Of a stretch of 59,910 bases of DNA, positions 26,450-33,441 are shown piece by piece (position 1 is the first letter of the stretch; each line of letters opens with the position of its first letter). This DNA is from Oscillospiraceae bacterium. GTDB taxonomy: Bacteria; Bacillota; Clostridia; Oscillospirales; Oscillospiraceae. A program made the translations under genes and the position numbers. The notes below the pieces were generated by a model. That model was not told the DNA's origin. It worked only from the letters and a program-made list of their open reading frames with translations, and made no database searches. Where the stretch lies: positions 1 through 59,910 of the forward strand of contig JAFTYM010000009.1 in NCBI GenBank assembly GCA_017461585.1, written 5' to 3'.

Positions 26450-26695
26450 TCAGGAATACTGTTCGAATGACTGCATGAAGTGTTCGCTTGCGTAATCGGG
26501 AACGACCTTGATGGCTTCCTTCTTACATACAGTCTGACAGTAGAAGCAGTGTTCACAGTCTTCAATATACTTGAAGATAGGCTTTCTGTTTTCTGCGTCC
26601 CATCTGATTACGTCAACAAAGCATGCCTTGTAGCAAAGCTGGCAGCCGACGCATTTTTCGGGTGAAAACTCTATTTTGTGGTTAGTGTTTATCAT
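26450..26695 (-). CDS. Dicluster ferredoxin partner of the flavoprotein
   Basis: An 81-residue two-cluster ferredoxin. The first set is CVGCQLCYKAC and the second CEHCFYCQTVC, giving eight cysteines for two [4Fe-4S] clusters, in the AprB-like arrangement that pairs with AprA-type flavoproteins. The C-terminal tail (ASEHFMQSFEQYS) has no cysteine and may contact the flavoprotein. It is the first gene of the two-gene unit, with only 15 nt to the fusion gene. Cytoplasmic, with no signal peptide. It probably passes electrons to or from the FAD domain; the donor is not shown. Confidence 0.88.
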   Translation of the reverse strand: MINTNHKIEFSPEKCVGCQLCYKACFVDVIRWDAENRKPIFKYIEDCEHCFYCQTVCKKEAIKVVPDYASEHFMQSFEQYS

Positions 26696-26838
26696 ACAAA
26701 AATCACCGCACTTTCATATTTTTCAGAATATCTGATGGTACTATAATATACTTTCAGCAGGTTTTTTACCAATACAATTATAGTCAAGAGATTATAACCA
26801 AAAAGATATAGCGAATTTTGAAATTTTTTCATTTTTGA

Positions 26839-26867
26839 TGTCACACTTTTGCCCCTTCGTGACATAT
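26839..26867 (+). promoter_or_regulatory. ECF-type promoter of the first sigma/anti-sigma pair
   Basis: TGTCAC (26839-26844), 13 nt, CGTGACATAT (26858-26867). The same pattern with identical 19-nt offset occurs before the second sigma gene (28402) and the permease operon (29959). This is the site expected for autoregulation by one or both sigma factors; activity is inferred from conservation. Confidence 0.72.
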
Positions 26868-26936
26868 AGGGGTATAATAGGGGTAATGTACATAAATGCA
26901 TACCCGAAAACAGAGCTTGACGGGAGATGATGACTT

Positions 26937-27422
26937 CTGAATAAAAATGAACATGTTCTGATAGACATAATGTACAGAGAGATGTTCAAGAAAATGTGTA
27001 TATACGCAAAGTGCAGATTGGGCGACGATGAGCTGGCGGAAGAGGCGGTGCAGGAGACCTTCAGGGTCGCCTGTGAAAGGCAGGAGCAGGTCATAACGTC
27101 CGAAAACCCCAGAGGCTGGATGATGGAGACCCTTAAATACACCATTAGATCCATAATGCGCGAGCGTGTTTATCTGAACAAGCTGTACACTATCCTCCGA
27201 GGAGAGGGTACTTCTGACGAGCTGACGGACGAAAATGTTGACATTATGTACTCGGATATCATAAAGGAAGAGGATTTTGAAATGCTGAAGATGATCGTTC
27301 TGGGAAACTGTACCCTCAAGGACACGGCAGAACACTTCGGCATTACATACGGTGCCTGTAGAAAGCGCATAAGCAGGTTAAAGCAGAGACTTCAGAAAAT
27401 TCTTGCGGAAGAGGAGGTATGA
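26937..27422 (+). CDS. ECF-like RNA polymerase sigma factor, first of two
   Basis: A 161-residue group 4-type sigma factor if started at CTG 26937. Region 2 includes YAKCRLGDDELAEEAVQETFRVAC and region 4 MLKMIVLGNCTLKDTAEHFGITYGACRKRISRLKQRL. The CTG at 26937 matches the TTG start of the paralogue at 28514 (LNKNE against LDKNE) and has GGGAG 10 nt upstream. The first ATG (26970) has no ribosome binding site and would drop those residues. CTG starts are rare, so the exact start is uncertain. The stop lies 5 nt before the anti-sigma GTG. It is preceded by a promoter motif repeated three times in this region, suggesting positive self-regulation. Confidence 0.82.
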   Translation: MNKNEHVLIDIMYREMFKKMCIYAKCRLGDDELAEEAVQETFRVACERQEQVITSENPRGWMMETLKYTIRSIMRERVYLNKLYTILRGEGTSDELTDENVDIMYSDIIKEEDFEMLKMIVLGNCTLKDTAEHFGITYGACRKRISRLKQRLQKILAEEEV

Positions 27423-27427
27423 GCGCT

Positions 27428-28273
27428 GTGAAATATACTTACGATGAAATGGACAAAATGAGCTGTGATGAGCTTGAAAACTTAATAAACGAAGACGCGC
27501 TGCTTCCCGAAAGTGAGCAGCTTAGCAGCGAGGAGCTTCTCTATATCCTGCAGCGCATGGAGGTAAAGGGCGAATATGAGGATAAATTCTCTGAAACAGA
27601 CCGCGCCCGTGAGACATTTCTTGATGTTTACTATAAGCCTAAAACCAAAAAATTCGGATTTATAAAAAATAACAGAACTTTGAAAACTGCGTGTATCGTG
27701 CTGGCGATGCTGCTGTTTTTTGCCCTCGGCGGAGTTACTGCAGAGGCTGCAAAATTCGGACATGAAAAATCCGATATACATTGGACGGATGAAAGCTTTT
27801 CCTTCAGCGGTATTGAGGGCTTTGTACAGGGCGTTCCTGCGGCAGGAGATTTTGAGACCCTGCCTGTACTTCAGCAGTATCAGGATATACTGACAAAGCA
27901 GACGTCGCTTAAAGATGTCATGGTCACATACCTGCCAGATAAATACTATGTTCTTGAATATACATATAAAGAAGGCCTGCAGAGCTTTGAACTGAAAATT
28001 GAACTGTATAAGTGGTGGGAACCCAGCGATCCTCATATTATTCTCTGGTACAACCAGCCTCAGTATGTGGGAACGGGAAATGAATACGAAAAAGACCCGG
28101 GCAGACCCGAGGAGTACATAACAAACGGAATTACACACTACCTTATGACAAACGACGGACTTTGGCAGGCTCTGTGGACAAACGGAAGTCTAGAGTGCTG
28201 CATATCGGGCATTGAGTCGAAAGAAATCCTTATTAAAATGATAGACTCCATATATGAAAGAGACATCTCTTAA
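27428..28273 (+). CDS. Membrane anti-sigma factor-like protein, DUF4367 type
   Basis: A 281-residue membrane protein. Residues about 1-75 are a cytoplasmic acidic helical region with YDEMDKMSCDELENL and LLYILQRME, which would bind the sigma factor. One membrane helix lies at about 82-104 (CIVLAMLLFFALGGVTAEAA), followed by an extracellular domain ending in the DUF4367-like pattern THYLMTNDGLWQALW...SGIESKEILIKMIDSIYE. The GTG start at 27428 is 10 nt after GGAGG; the ATG at 27419 is only 1 nt from that site and so less likely. It is co-transcribed with the sigma gene and ends in a terminator. It probably holds the sigma factor inactive until an outside signal is sensed. Confidence 0.8.
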   Translation: MKYTYDEMDKMSCDELENLINEDALLPESEQLSSEELLYILQRMEVKGEYEDKFSETDRARETFLDVYYKPKTKKFGFIKNNRTLKTACIVLAMLLFFALGGVTAEAAKFGHEKSDIHWTDESFSFSGIEGFVQGVPAAGDFETLPVLQQYQDILTKQTSLKDVMVTYLPDKYYVLEYTYKEGLQSFELKIELYKWWEPSDPHIILWYNQPQYVGTGNEYEKDPGRPEEYITNGITHYLMTNDGLWQALWTNGSLECCISGIESKEILIKMIDSIYERDIS

Positions 28274-28304
28274 TGCTCTGTATGATATCGGGGATTAATA
28301 ATGG

Positions 28305-28336
28305 CAAGAGACCTGTTTCGTCAGGTCTCTTGTTCT
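28305..28336 (+). terminator. Terminator of the first sigma/anti-sigma unit
   Basis: 11-bp perfect stem (CAAGAGACCTG, 28305-28315, with its complement 28322-28332), 6-nt loop and a T-rich end. Confidence 0.85.
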
Positions 28337-28401
28337 TTTGACTAAAAACAGCGCAGAAGAATTGTACAATTTCCACAAACTTGAAATTTTTTGAAAATAA
28401 A

Positions 28402-28430
28402 TGTCACCTTTTGGTGTTTTCGCGACATAT
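28402..28430 (+). promoter_or_regulatory. ECF-type promoter of the second sigma/anti-sigma pair
   Basis: TGTCAC (28402-28407) and CGCGACATAT (28421-28430), with the 13-nt spacer beginning CTTTTGG. Together with the 29959 copy it shares TGTCACCTTTTGG and TTTCGCGACATATATAAGT. An A/T-rich tract precedes it as in the other two. Confidence 0.75.
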
Positions 28431-28513
28431 ATAAGTAGAGAGGAAAATATATTGCAATATTTTTCGGGTAAAAATATAATGAAATCATACAGAAACGATA
28501 GGTGTTGAGGCTG

Positions 28514-29020
28514 TTGGACAAAAACGAACGTATCCTCATAGACAAGATGTACAGGGACATGTTCAAGCGGCTTTGGATATACGCAAAGCGGCAGCTTGGC
28601 GACGACGGACTTGCAGAAGAGGCGGTGCAGGAGACATTCCGAATCGCCTGTGAAAAAGGAAGGCAGGTCCTGTCGTCTGAAAATCCCAAAGGCTGGATAA
28701 TGAAGGCGCTTAAATATACCATACTTACCATAAAGCGCGACAGAGCCCAGCTTCACATGCTGTACATACACTTTGAGGTTGAAGATAGAGAGACGGAGAT
28801 GACGGAAGAGCATGTTGATCTTATGTACTCCGATCTCGTAAGTGAACAGGACTTTGAAATGCTGAAGATGATAGTGCTGAAAAACCGTTCCATAAAGGAT
28901 ACGGCGCAGCAGTTCGGCATGTCGGTAAACGCGTGTAAAAAGCGGCTGCAGAGAATTAAGGAGAGACTGCAGTACGTTCTGGAAGAACGAAAAGAAAACG
29001 GAGGTGAGCGTTGTGATTAA
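28514..29020 (+). CDS. ECF-like RNA polymerase sigma factor, second of two
   Basis: A 168-residue paralogue of the factor at 26937. Region 2: MFKRLWIYAKRQLGDDGLAE and AVQETFRIAC; region 4: MLKMIVLKNRSIKDTAQQFG and NACKKRLQRIKERLQ. The TTG at 28514 aligns with the paralogue's CTG and has AGGTG 9 nt upstream; a GTG at 28502 is an in-frame alternative. It overlaps the following anti-sigma gene by 8 nt. With its neighbour pair it forms two tandem copies of one module. Region 4 differs at several positions, so the two could read the shared promoter with different strength or respond to different signals. Confidence 0.85.
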   Translation: MDKNERILIDKMYRDMFKRLWIYAKRQLGDDGLAEEAVQETFRIACEKGRQVLSSENPKGWIMKALKYTILTIKRDRAQLHMLYIHFEVEDRETEMTEEHVDLMYSDLVSEQDFEMLKMIVLKNRSIKDTAQQFGMSVNACKKRLQRIKERLQYVLEERKENGGERCD

Positions 29021-29849
29021 ATACAGCTTTGATGAACTTGACAATATGACCACGGAAGAGCTTGAGCGCATAGTGGACGAGGACGCTCAAAAGTCCGTGA
29101 AGGAGCAGATGGACGAAGACACGCTGCTCTATATACTGGGACTTATAGAAATCAGGGGCAGCTATGATGAGACAATGCCCGATGTTGAAGATGCAAGAAT
29201 TGAGTTTTTGAAAGAATACCTTGAAATAGATGATGAAAAGCAGGAGAAAGAGCCTGTACACAAGAAAAACTGGGGTGTATCTATTCTCAAAACAGCATGC
29301 ATCGCAGTTGTGACAACGGTGGTTCTTCTTGCAGCAACCGTAACTGCAGCCGCAGCAGGATACGACCCTTACAAGGAAATAGTAGAGTGGACAGAAGAAG
29401 TATTTTCACTTCCGAAAGGAGACAGATACGTAAAAGTCCCTGCTTCTTCGGCAGGAGAACACGTTGCGCCGAGTCTTGAATCGGTACAGAAGCATTTGTA
29501 TACCTACGGCATAAGCGGAGATGTTGTTCCATCGTATTTCCCTGAGGGGTACTCTTTCAGAGATTATGACGGCATAATGGGTTGGAATATGAGCTGCCGT
29601 ATAACGGTAAGCAATGGAAAACACTCCATATATCTGCAATATTATCTGAATACGTATGGAGTTGACAGAACCTATGCGAAAGATGACAGAGAGCCTGAAA
29701 TTTATGAGGCAGGCGGAATTACACACTATATTTTGACTTATAACGGAGAATACAAGGTAATCTGGCGAAACGGTCAGACAGAGTGTGCAATATACGGTGT
29801 GGACTCCTACGAAGAGCTGATAAAGATAATTAATTCCATATATGAATAA
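29013..29849 (+). CDS. Membrane anti-sigma factor-like protein, second of two
   Basis: A 278-residue paralogue of the protein at 27428. The N-terminal acidic helical part (FDELDNMTTEELERIVDED, TLLYILGLIE) is inside, one membrane helix lies near 93-115 (CIAVVTTVVLLAATVTAAAA), and the outer domain ends THYILTYNGEYKVIWRNG, AIYGVDSYEELIKIINSIYE. The GTG at 29013 follows GGAGG by 8 nt; GTG 29004 overlaps that site. The outer domains of the two paralogues have diverged much more than their end motifs, which fits different ligands or signals. A terminator at 29853 separates it from the permease operon. Confidence 0.8.
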   Translation: MIKYSFDELDNMTTEELERIVDEDAQKSVKEQMDEDTLLYILGLIEIRGSYDETMPDVEDARIEFLKEYLEIDDEKQEKEPVHKKNWGVSILKTACIAVVTTVVLLAATVTAAAAGYDPYKEIVEWTEEVFSLPKGDRYVKVPASSAGEHVAPSLESVQKHLYTYGISGDVVPSYFPEGYSFRDYDGIMGWNMSCRITVSNGKHSIYLQYYLNTYGVDRTYAKDDREPEIYEAGGITHYILTYNGEYKVIWRNGQTECAIYGVDSYEELIKIINSIYE

Positions 29850-29852
29850 ACC

Positions 29853-29884
29853 AAAAGACTGCCGGTTATTACCGACAGTCTTTT
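29853..29884 (+). terminator. Terminator of the second sigma/anti-sigma unit
   Basis: Imperfect 14-bp stem: AAAAGACTGCCGGT (29853-29866) with ACCGACAGTCTTTT (29871-29884), one mismatch, TATT loop, then a T run. Confidence 0.8.
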
Positions 29885-29958
29885 ATTGTTTTTGCTGCAC
29901 AAAAAGATGCATATCAAATTGTATACATTTCACAAACTTGAAAAAATTTAAAATTTGA

Positions 29959-29987
29959 TGTCACCTTTTGGCACTTTCGCGACATAT
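29959..29987 (+). promoter_or_regulatory. ECF-type promoter of the giant permease operon
   Basis: TGTCAC (29959-29964) and CGCGACATAT (29978-29987), same 13-nt spacing as the motifs at 26839 and 28402. The first permease ATG is 34 nt downstream with a GGAGGAG site. This ties the transporter to the sigma factors. Confidence 0.75.
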
Positions 29988-30021
29988 ATAAGTGAAAGCA
30001 ATTTTTAGAGGAGGAGAGAAA

Positions 30022-33000
30022 ATGAGACCAAAGCTGGCACTTAAAACCCTGCTTCGAAGCCCTGTGAGGACAATACTCACATTCATACTGCTGTTTGCGG
30101 TTACCTTTGCCATGTTTTCCCAGGTTATGGAATACGCCATAGCAAACCGCGAAATGAAAAAAGCCGTAGAGCAGTATGACGGCGCTCTGTCAATCCAGAG
30201 CGCAAGAGCACCAAACAGCGACGCATCAAACCCCCAGTATATGTACGCAGACTCCAGGGTAAGTGTGGACGAGCTTCCGCAGTTCTTTGCGGAAGGCTTC
30301 AGGCACCTTAAATCCATACCCCTAAGCGACTATGTGATGGAGCAGGTCTCTGCATTGCCGTACATTTCATATATAGATAAGCGCTATATGACGGCAGGCT
30401 ACTCTGATACATATACACGTCTGGATGACGGACGGGACTACTATAACTACACCAACCAATGCGTCATTGAAGCCACCGTAGCATACAAATATGTCGAACG
30501 AATAACTGTTCAGGATGTGGAGCTTCTGGGCGGAAGACCAAAGCGCTGGTTCGATGAAGAGGGCACGTTCATCTGGGTGGAGAAAACCAAGGATTTCCGC
30601 ATGTCTGCTGAAGCTGATGCGATTTGGAGATATGAGGTTGCGGTAAAAGAAGCGCGCACAAGCGGCGGATATGTACCTGAGTTTGAAGAGTATCTGGCAG
30701 ATTTTTTCGGAAAATATATCTACTACTATAATCCCTGCGCAGAGCGTGCCGCGACGTTTGTAACCGAGAACAGCAAGTACGGCATGGAGTATCTGGAAAA
30801 TATAGAGGTCGGAAAGCGGTATATTTTTATACTGCGCTACGACAACTATGCCATAAATTTTGTGGACACAGAGAGCTATTACCTCACAGACCCCTTCGTT
30901 TCCGAATACTGCGAGGCTGTTATCCCCGTTGACGGTCTGCCCGAAAATTACCTCGAGAGTGAGGAGTTTGCAGGCGTAAGCAAGTATATCGAGAGAGTTG
31001 ACCGAAACTTACATACATTCGATATGGTGTACACGCAAAATACCTCCTGTATAAGATATTTTGCCGATAAAACCGTTGGCATATCCGAGGGCAGAGGCAT
31101 TGAGCGCGAGGACACAGAGAACAAAAACAATGTCTGTGTGATCCATCACGATATGGCGCAGGCGTATGAGCTTAAAGTGGGCGACACCATAACTGTAAAG
31201 CTGGGAGATAAGCTTTTTGAGCAGTACGCCTCCAAGGGTGCAATAGATGTATCTCCCGCGCAGGCACCTGAAAACTTAACAGAGGTCACTCTTGAAATCG
31301 TCGGTATTTTCAAGGACACGCGAAGTGACGATATTCTCACCACCGACCCCTGTTGGTCATATTCCATAAATACGATTTTTGTGCCGCAGCACCTGTTGAA
31401 CGTATCCAAGGAGGAACTGGCAAACCATAAATTCACTCCCGCTGAGGTCAGCTTCATAATTGACGATGCGTGGGATATCACCGCCTTTGAAGATGAGTGC
31501 ATACCGCAGATAAAGGACATGAAGCTGAAGCCCTTCTTCTCCGACAACGGCTGGACAAGTCTTATCGAGGGCTACAGAGAGACGCAGCGCCTTACATTCA
31601 TAAAGCTGGCAGTTCTCACCGCATCAATATTTGTCGCTACATGCTTTGTGTCGTTTTTGTACATCGTGGGCAAGCGTCACGACTATGCTATCATGCGAGT
31701 TTTGGGAACTACGAAGAAAAAGTCGGGCAATGCGCTGCTCCTGCCCCTTTTGGTGCTGGCTTTAATAGCTGTCGCCGCAGGCAGTACCGCTGCCATCATA
31801 TACACACAGCAGACTATTGCCGCCAGCGACTCCATAGAGTTCCTGTCCGGAATAGTCAGCGTTGACACAACCATACCTCCTGTTGCGGTTGCGGCCTGCG
31901 TCGTGGGTGAGATAGCTCTCACAATGCTCATAGCACAGCTTATGCTGGCGATAATCGGCAGAAATTCACCTCTTGCGCTGATACAGGCACAGGTGGTAAA
32001 GCAGAGAAAACGCGACGCACGAAAGAATAAAAAGAAGAAGGAAGAAATTCCCGAGAGCACAGAACCCGTTATCTTAGGCGAGTGGGTATCCTTAGAGCCT
32101 GTCCGCGGAGACGGGAAAAAGAGACGCGGTGCGTTTATCTCAAGATATATCATCCGCCATATTCGAAGAACAGGCGGCAAGGCAATTTTGCTTGTCCTTG
32201 TTACCGCACTTCTTTTAAGCGTTGCGGGACAGCTTATCATAATGGATGCATCCTACAATAAGATTTTTGAGGAGACGGAGATAATCTCCAATTACGCAGG
32301 ATATCTCAATCTCAAATATGTAAATGAACTCATCACCTCGGGATATGTAAAAGATGTTTTCTATAAAGAGGACACAAGTGCCGAGATAAACGGCACGGTC
32401 TGCAGAACATATGTCACAAGCAACCCCGATAAGTGCATGAACGAGACCCTTGATATAACGTGGCTTGAGGGATACGATATCTCTTCCATGATGCAGCTTG
32501 AAGAGCGTGTTGTGGTCGTAGGCGAAGCCATTGCAAACAGGCTGGAGCTCGTTCCGGGAGATACGGTTCGTATCGCGGCAGCATTTGTATATCAAAATAT
32601 ATATGACAACTATTTCTTTAAGTATTCCCGTGAGTTTGGCGATCCCCCAAAAAGGTATGTTGATGAACAATACAACCCCGAATACGATGTATGGTACAAC
32701 GGATTTAACGAAAAATACGGAGCAAACATAGATGCGGAGTATGCCGCAGATACCGACGAATTCAAGGTTATCGGCATCGCCACAGCACGGACTCACAGCC
32801 CCGACCTCTCCATATTCATAAACGGAACTCTTGAACTGAACATTCTCTACGGCAAACTGGCAATCCTCGACATTATCGAGGCTACCCTTGCAGATAACTG
32901 GAAAGCGGAAGAGTACCGCGCCTTCGGCGAGGAGCTTGCCGCCGCAAACCTTAAGGGTGAGATTGCCTTTGTTATGGACACCTCGAAGCTGGATAACGTG

Positions 33001-33366
33001 CGAAACAATATAAAGCTTATGGACACGCTCTATCCCATAATCGTGACGGCAATACTTGTTATCGGAGCATTTTTGTGCGGAATACTCATCGTTCAGACGT
33101 CAAAGGATATTGCCATTATGCGTGTTTTGGGAACGAGCAAGCGAACCGTTCGCGGCATAATGATAATTGAACATACCGCCCTTTGCCTTGTCGGCATAAT
33201 AATTGCCGCTTTGATACTTGCATTAAGGCAGGTAACTCAGGCTGTTATGAATGATATGCTGGCGGTCTGCGCCATGTATTTTGCCGCAGCGCTTATTGCA
33301 ACCGTAATATCCTCAGCAGCGGCAACGAGAAAGAACGTACTGGAACTTTTACAGACGAAGGAATGA
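30022..33366 (+). CDS. Large FtsX/MacB-type ABC permease, first of three
   Basis: A 1114-residue permease. One helix near residue 17-40 (TILTFILLFAVTFAMFSQV) is followed by a large outer domain (about 45-500), three helices (about 525-655), a cytosolic Lys-rich linker (about 660-700), a helix near 720-740, a second outer domain (about 745-990) and three final helices. This is two FtsX modules in one chain. Such proteins move substrates or transmit force between outer and inner domains. The usual start ATG 30022 has GGAGGAG 5 nt upstream; an in-frame GTG at 29992 lies in the promoter leader. The operon is led by the shared ECF motif. Likely substrate: cell-envelope or antimicrobial molecules (inferred). 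Confidence 0.85.
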   Translation: MRPKLALKTLLRSPVRTILTFILLFAVTFAMFSQVMEYAIANREMKKAVEQYDGALSIQSARAPNSDASNPQYMYADSRVSVDELPQFFAEGFRHLKSIPLSDYVMEQVSALPYISYIDKRYMTAGYSDTYTRLDDGRDYYNYTNQCVIEATVAYKYVERITVQDVELLGGRPKRWFDEEGTFIWVEKTKDFRMSAEADAIWRYEVAVKEARTSGGYVPEFEEYLADFFGKYIYYYNPCAERAATFVTENSKYGMEYLENIEVGKRYIFILRYDNYAINFVDTESYYLTDPFVSEYCEAVIPVDGLPENYLESEEFAGVSKYIERVDRNLHTFDMVYTQNTSCIRYFADKTVGISEGRGIEREDTENKNNVCVIHHDMAQAYELKVGDTITVKLGDKLFEQYASKGAIDVSPAQAPENLTEVTLEIVGIFKDTRSDDILTTDPCWSYSINTIFVPQHLLNVSKEELANHKFTPAEVSFIIDDAWDITAFEDECIPQIKDMKLKPFFSDNGWTSLIEGYRETQRLTFIKLAVLTASIFVATCFVSFLYIVGKRHDYAIMRVLGTTKKKSGNALLLPLLVLALIAVAAGSTAAIIYTQQTIAASDSIEFLSGIVSVDTTIPPVAVAACVVGEIALTMLIAQLMLAIIGRNSPLALIQAQVVKQRKRDARKNKKKKEEIPESTEPVILGEWVSLEPVRGDGKKRRGAFISRYIIRHIRRTGGKAILLVLVTALLLSVAGQLIIMDASYNKIFEETEIISNYAGYLNLKYVNELITSGYVKDVFYKEDTSAEINGTVCRTYVTSNPDKCMNETLDITWLEGYDISSMMQLEERVVVVGEAIANRLELVPGDTVRIAAAFVYQNIYDNYFFKYSREFGDPPKRYVDEQYNPEYDVWYNGFNEKYGANIDAEYAADTDEFKVIGIATARTHSPDLSIFINGTLELNILYGKLAILDIIEATLADNWKAEEYRAFGEELAAANLKGEIAFVMDTSKLDNVRNNIKLMDTLYPIIVTAILVIGAFLCGILIVQTSKDIAIMRVLGTSKRTVRGIMIIEHTALCLVGIIIAALILALRQVTQAVMNDMLAVCAMYFAAALIATVISSAAATRKNVLELLQTKE

Positions 33367-33441
33367 GGTGAGATCAATGAGAGCAAAGCTGGCGCTCAAA
33401 AACATTTACCGAAGCTGGGTAAGGTCGCTGTTTATCTTTAT
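33334..33441 (+). repeat. 108-bp direct repeat at a gene junction, copy 1
   Basis: The end of permease 1 and the start of permease 2 are identical, base for base as read by eye, to 36545-36652 (offset 3211). The repeat spans the stop codon, the ribosome binding site and the first 21 codons. Confidence 0.88.

Noticed and set aside
24434-26470. A 678-codon plus-strand frame opposite the flavoprotein gene
   Set aside because: It is a shadow of the minus-strand gene: Cys-, His- and Val-rich with no known domain, and the minus frame has complete FAD and PhlG motifs and a matching partner gene.
26927-26944. Leader peptide of five codons (MMTSE) before the first sigma gene
   Set aside because: Too short to support as a gene; mentioned only because it overlaps the proposed CTG start.
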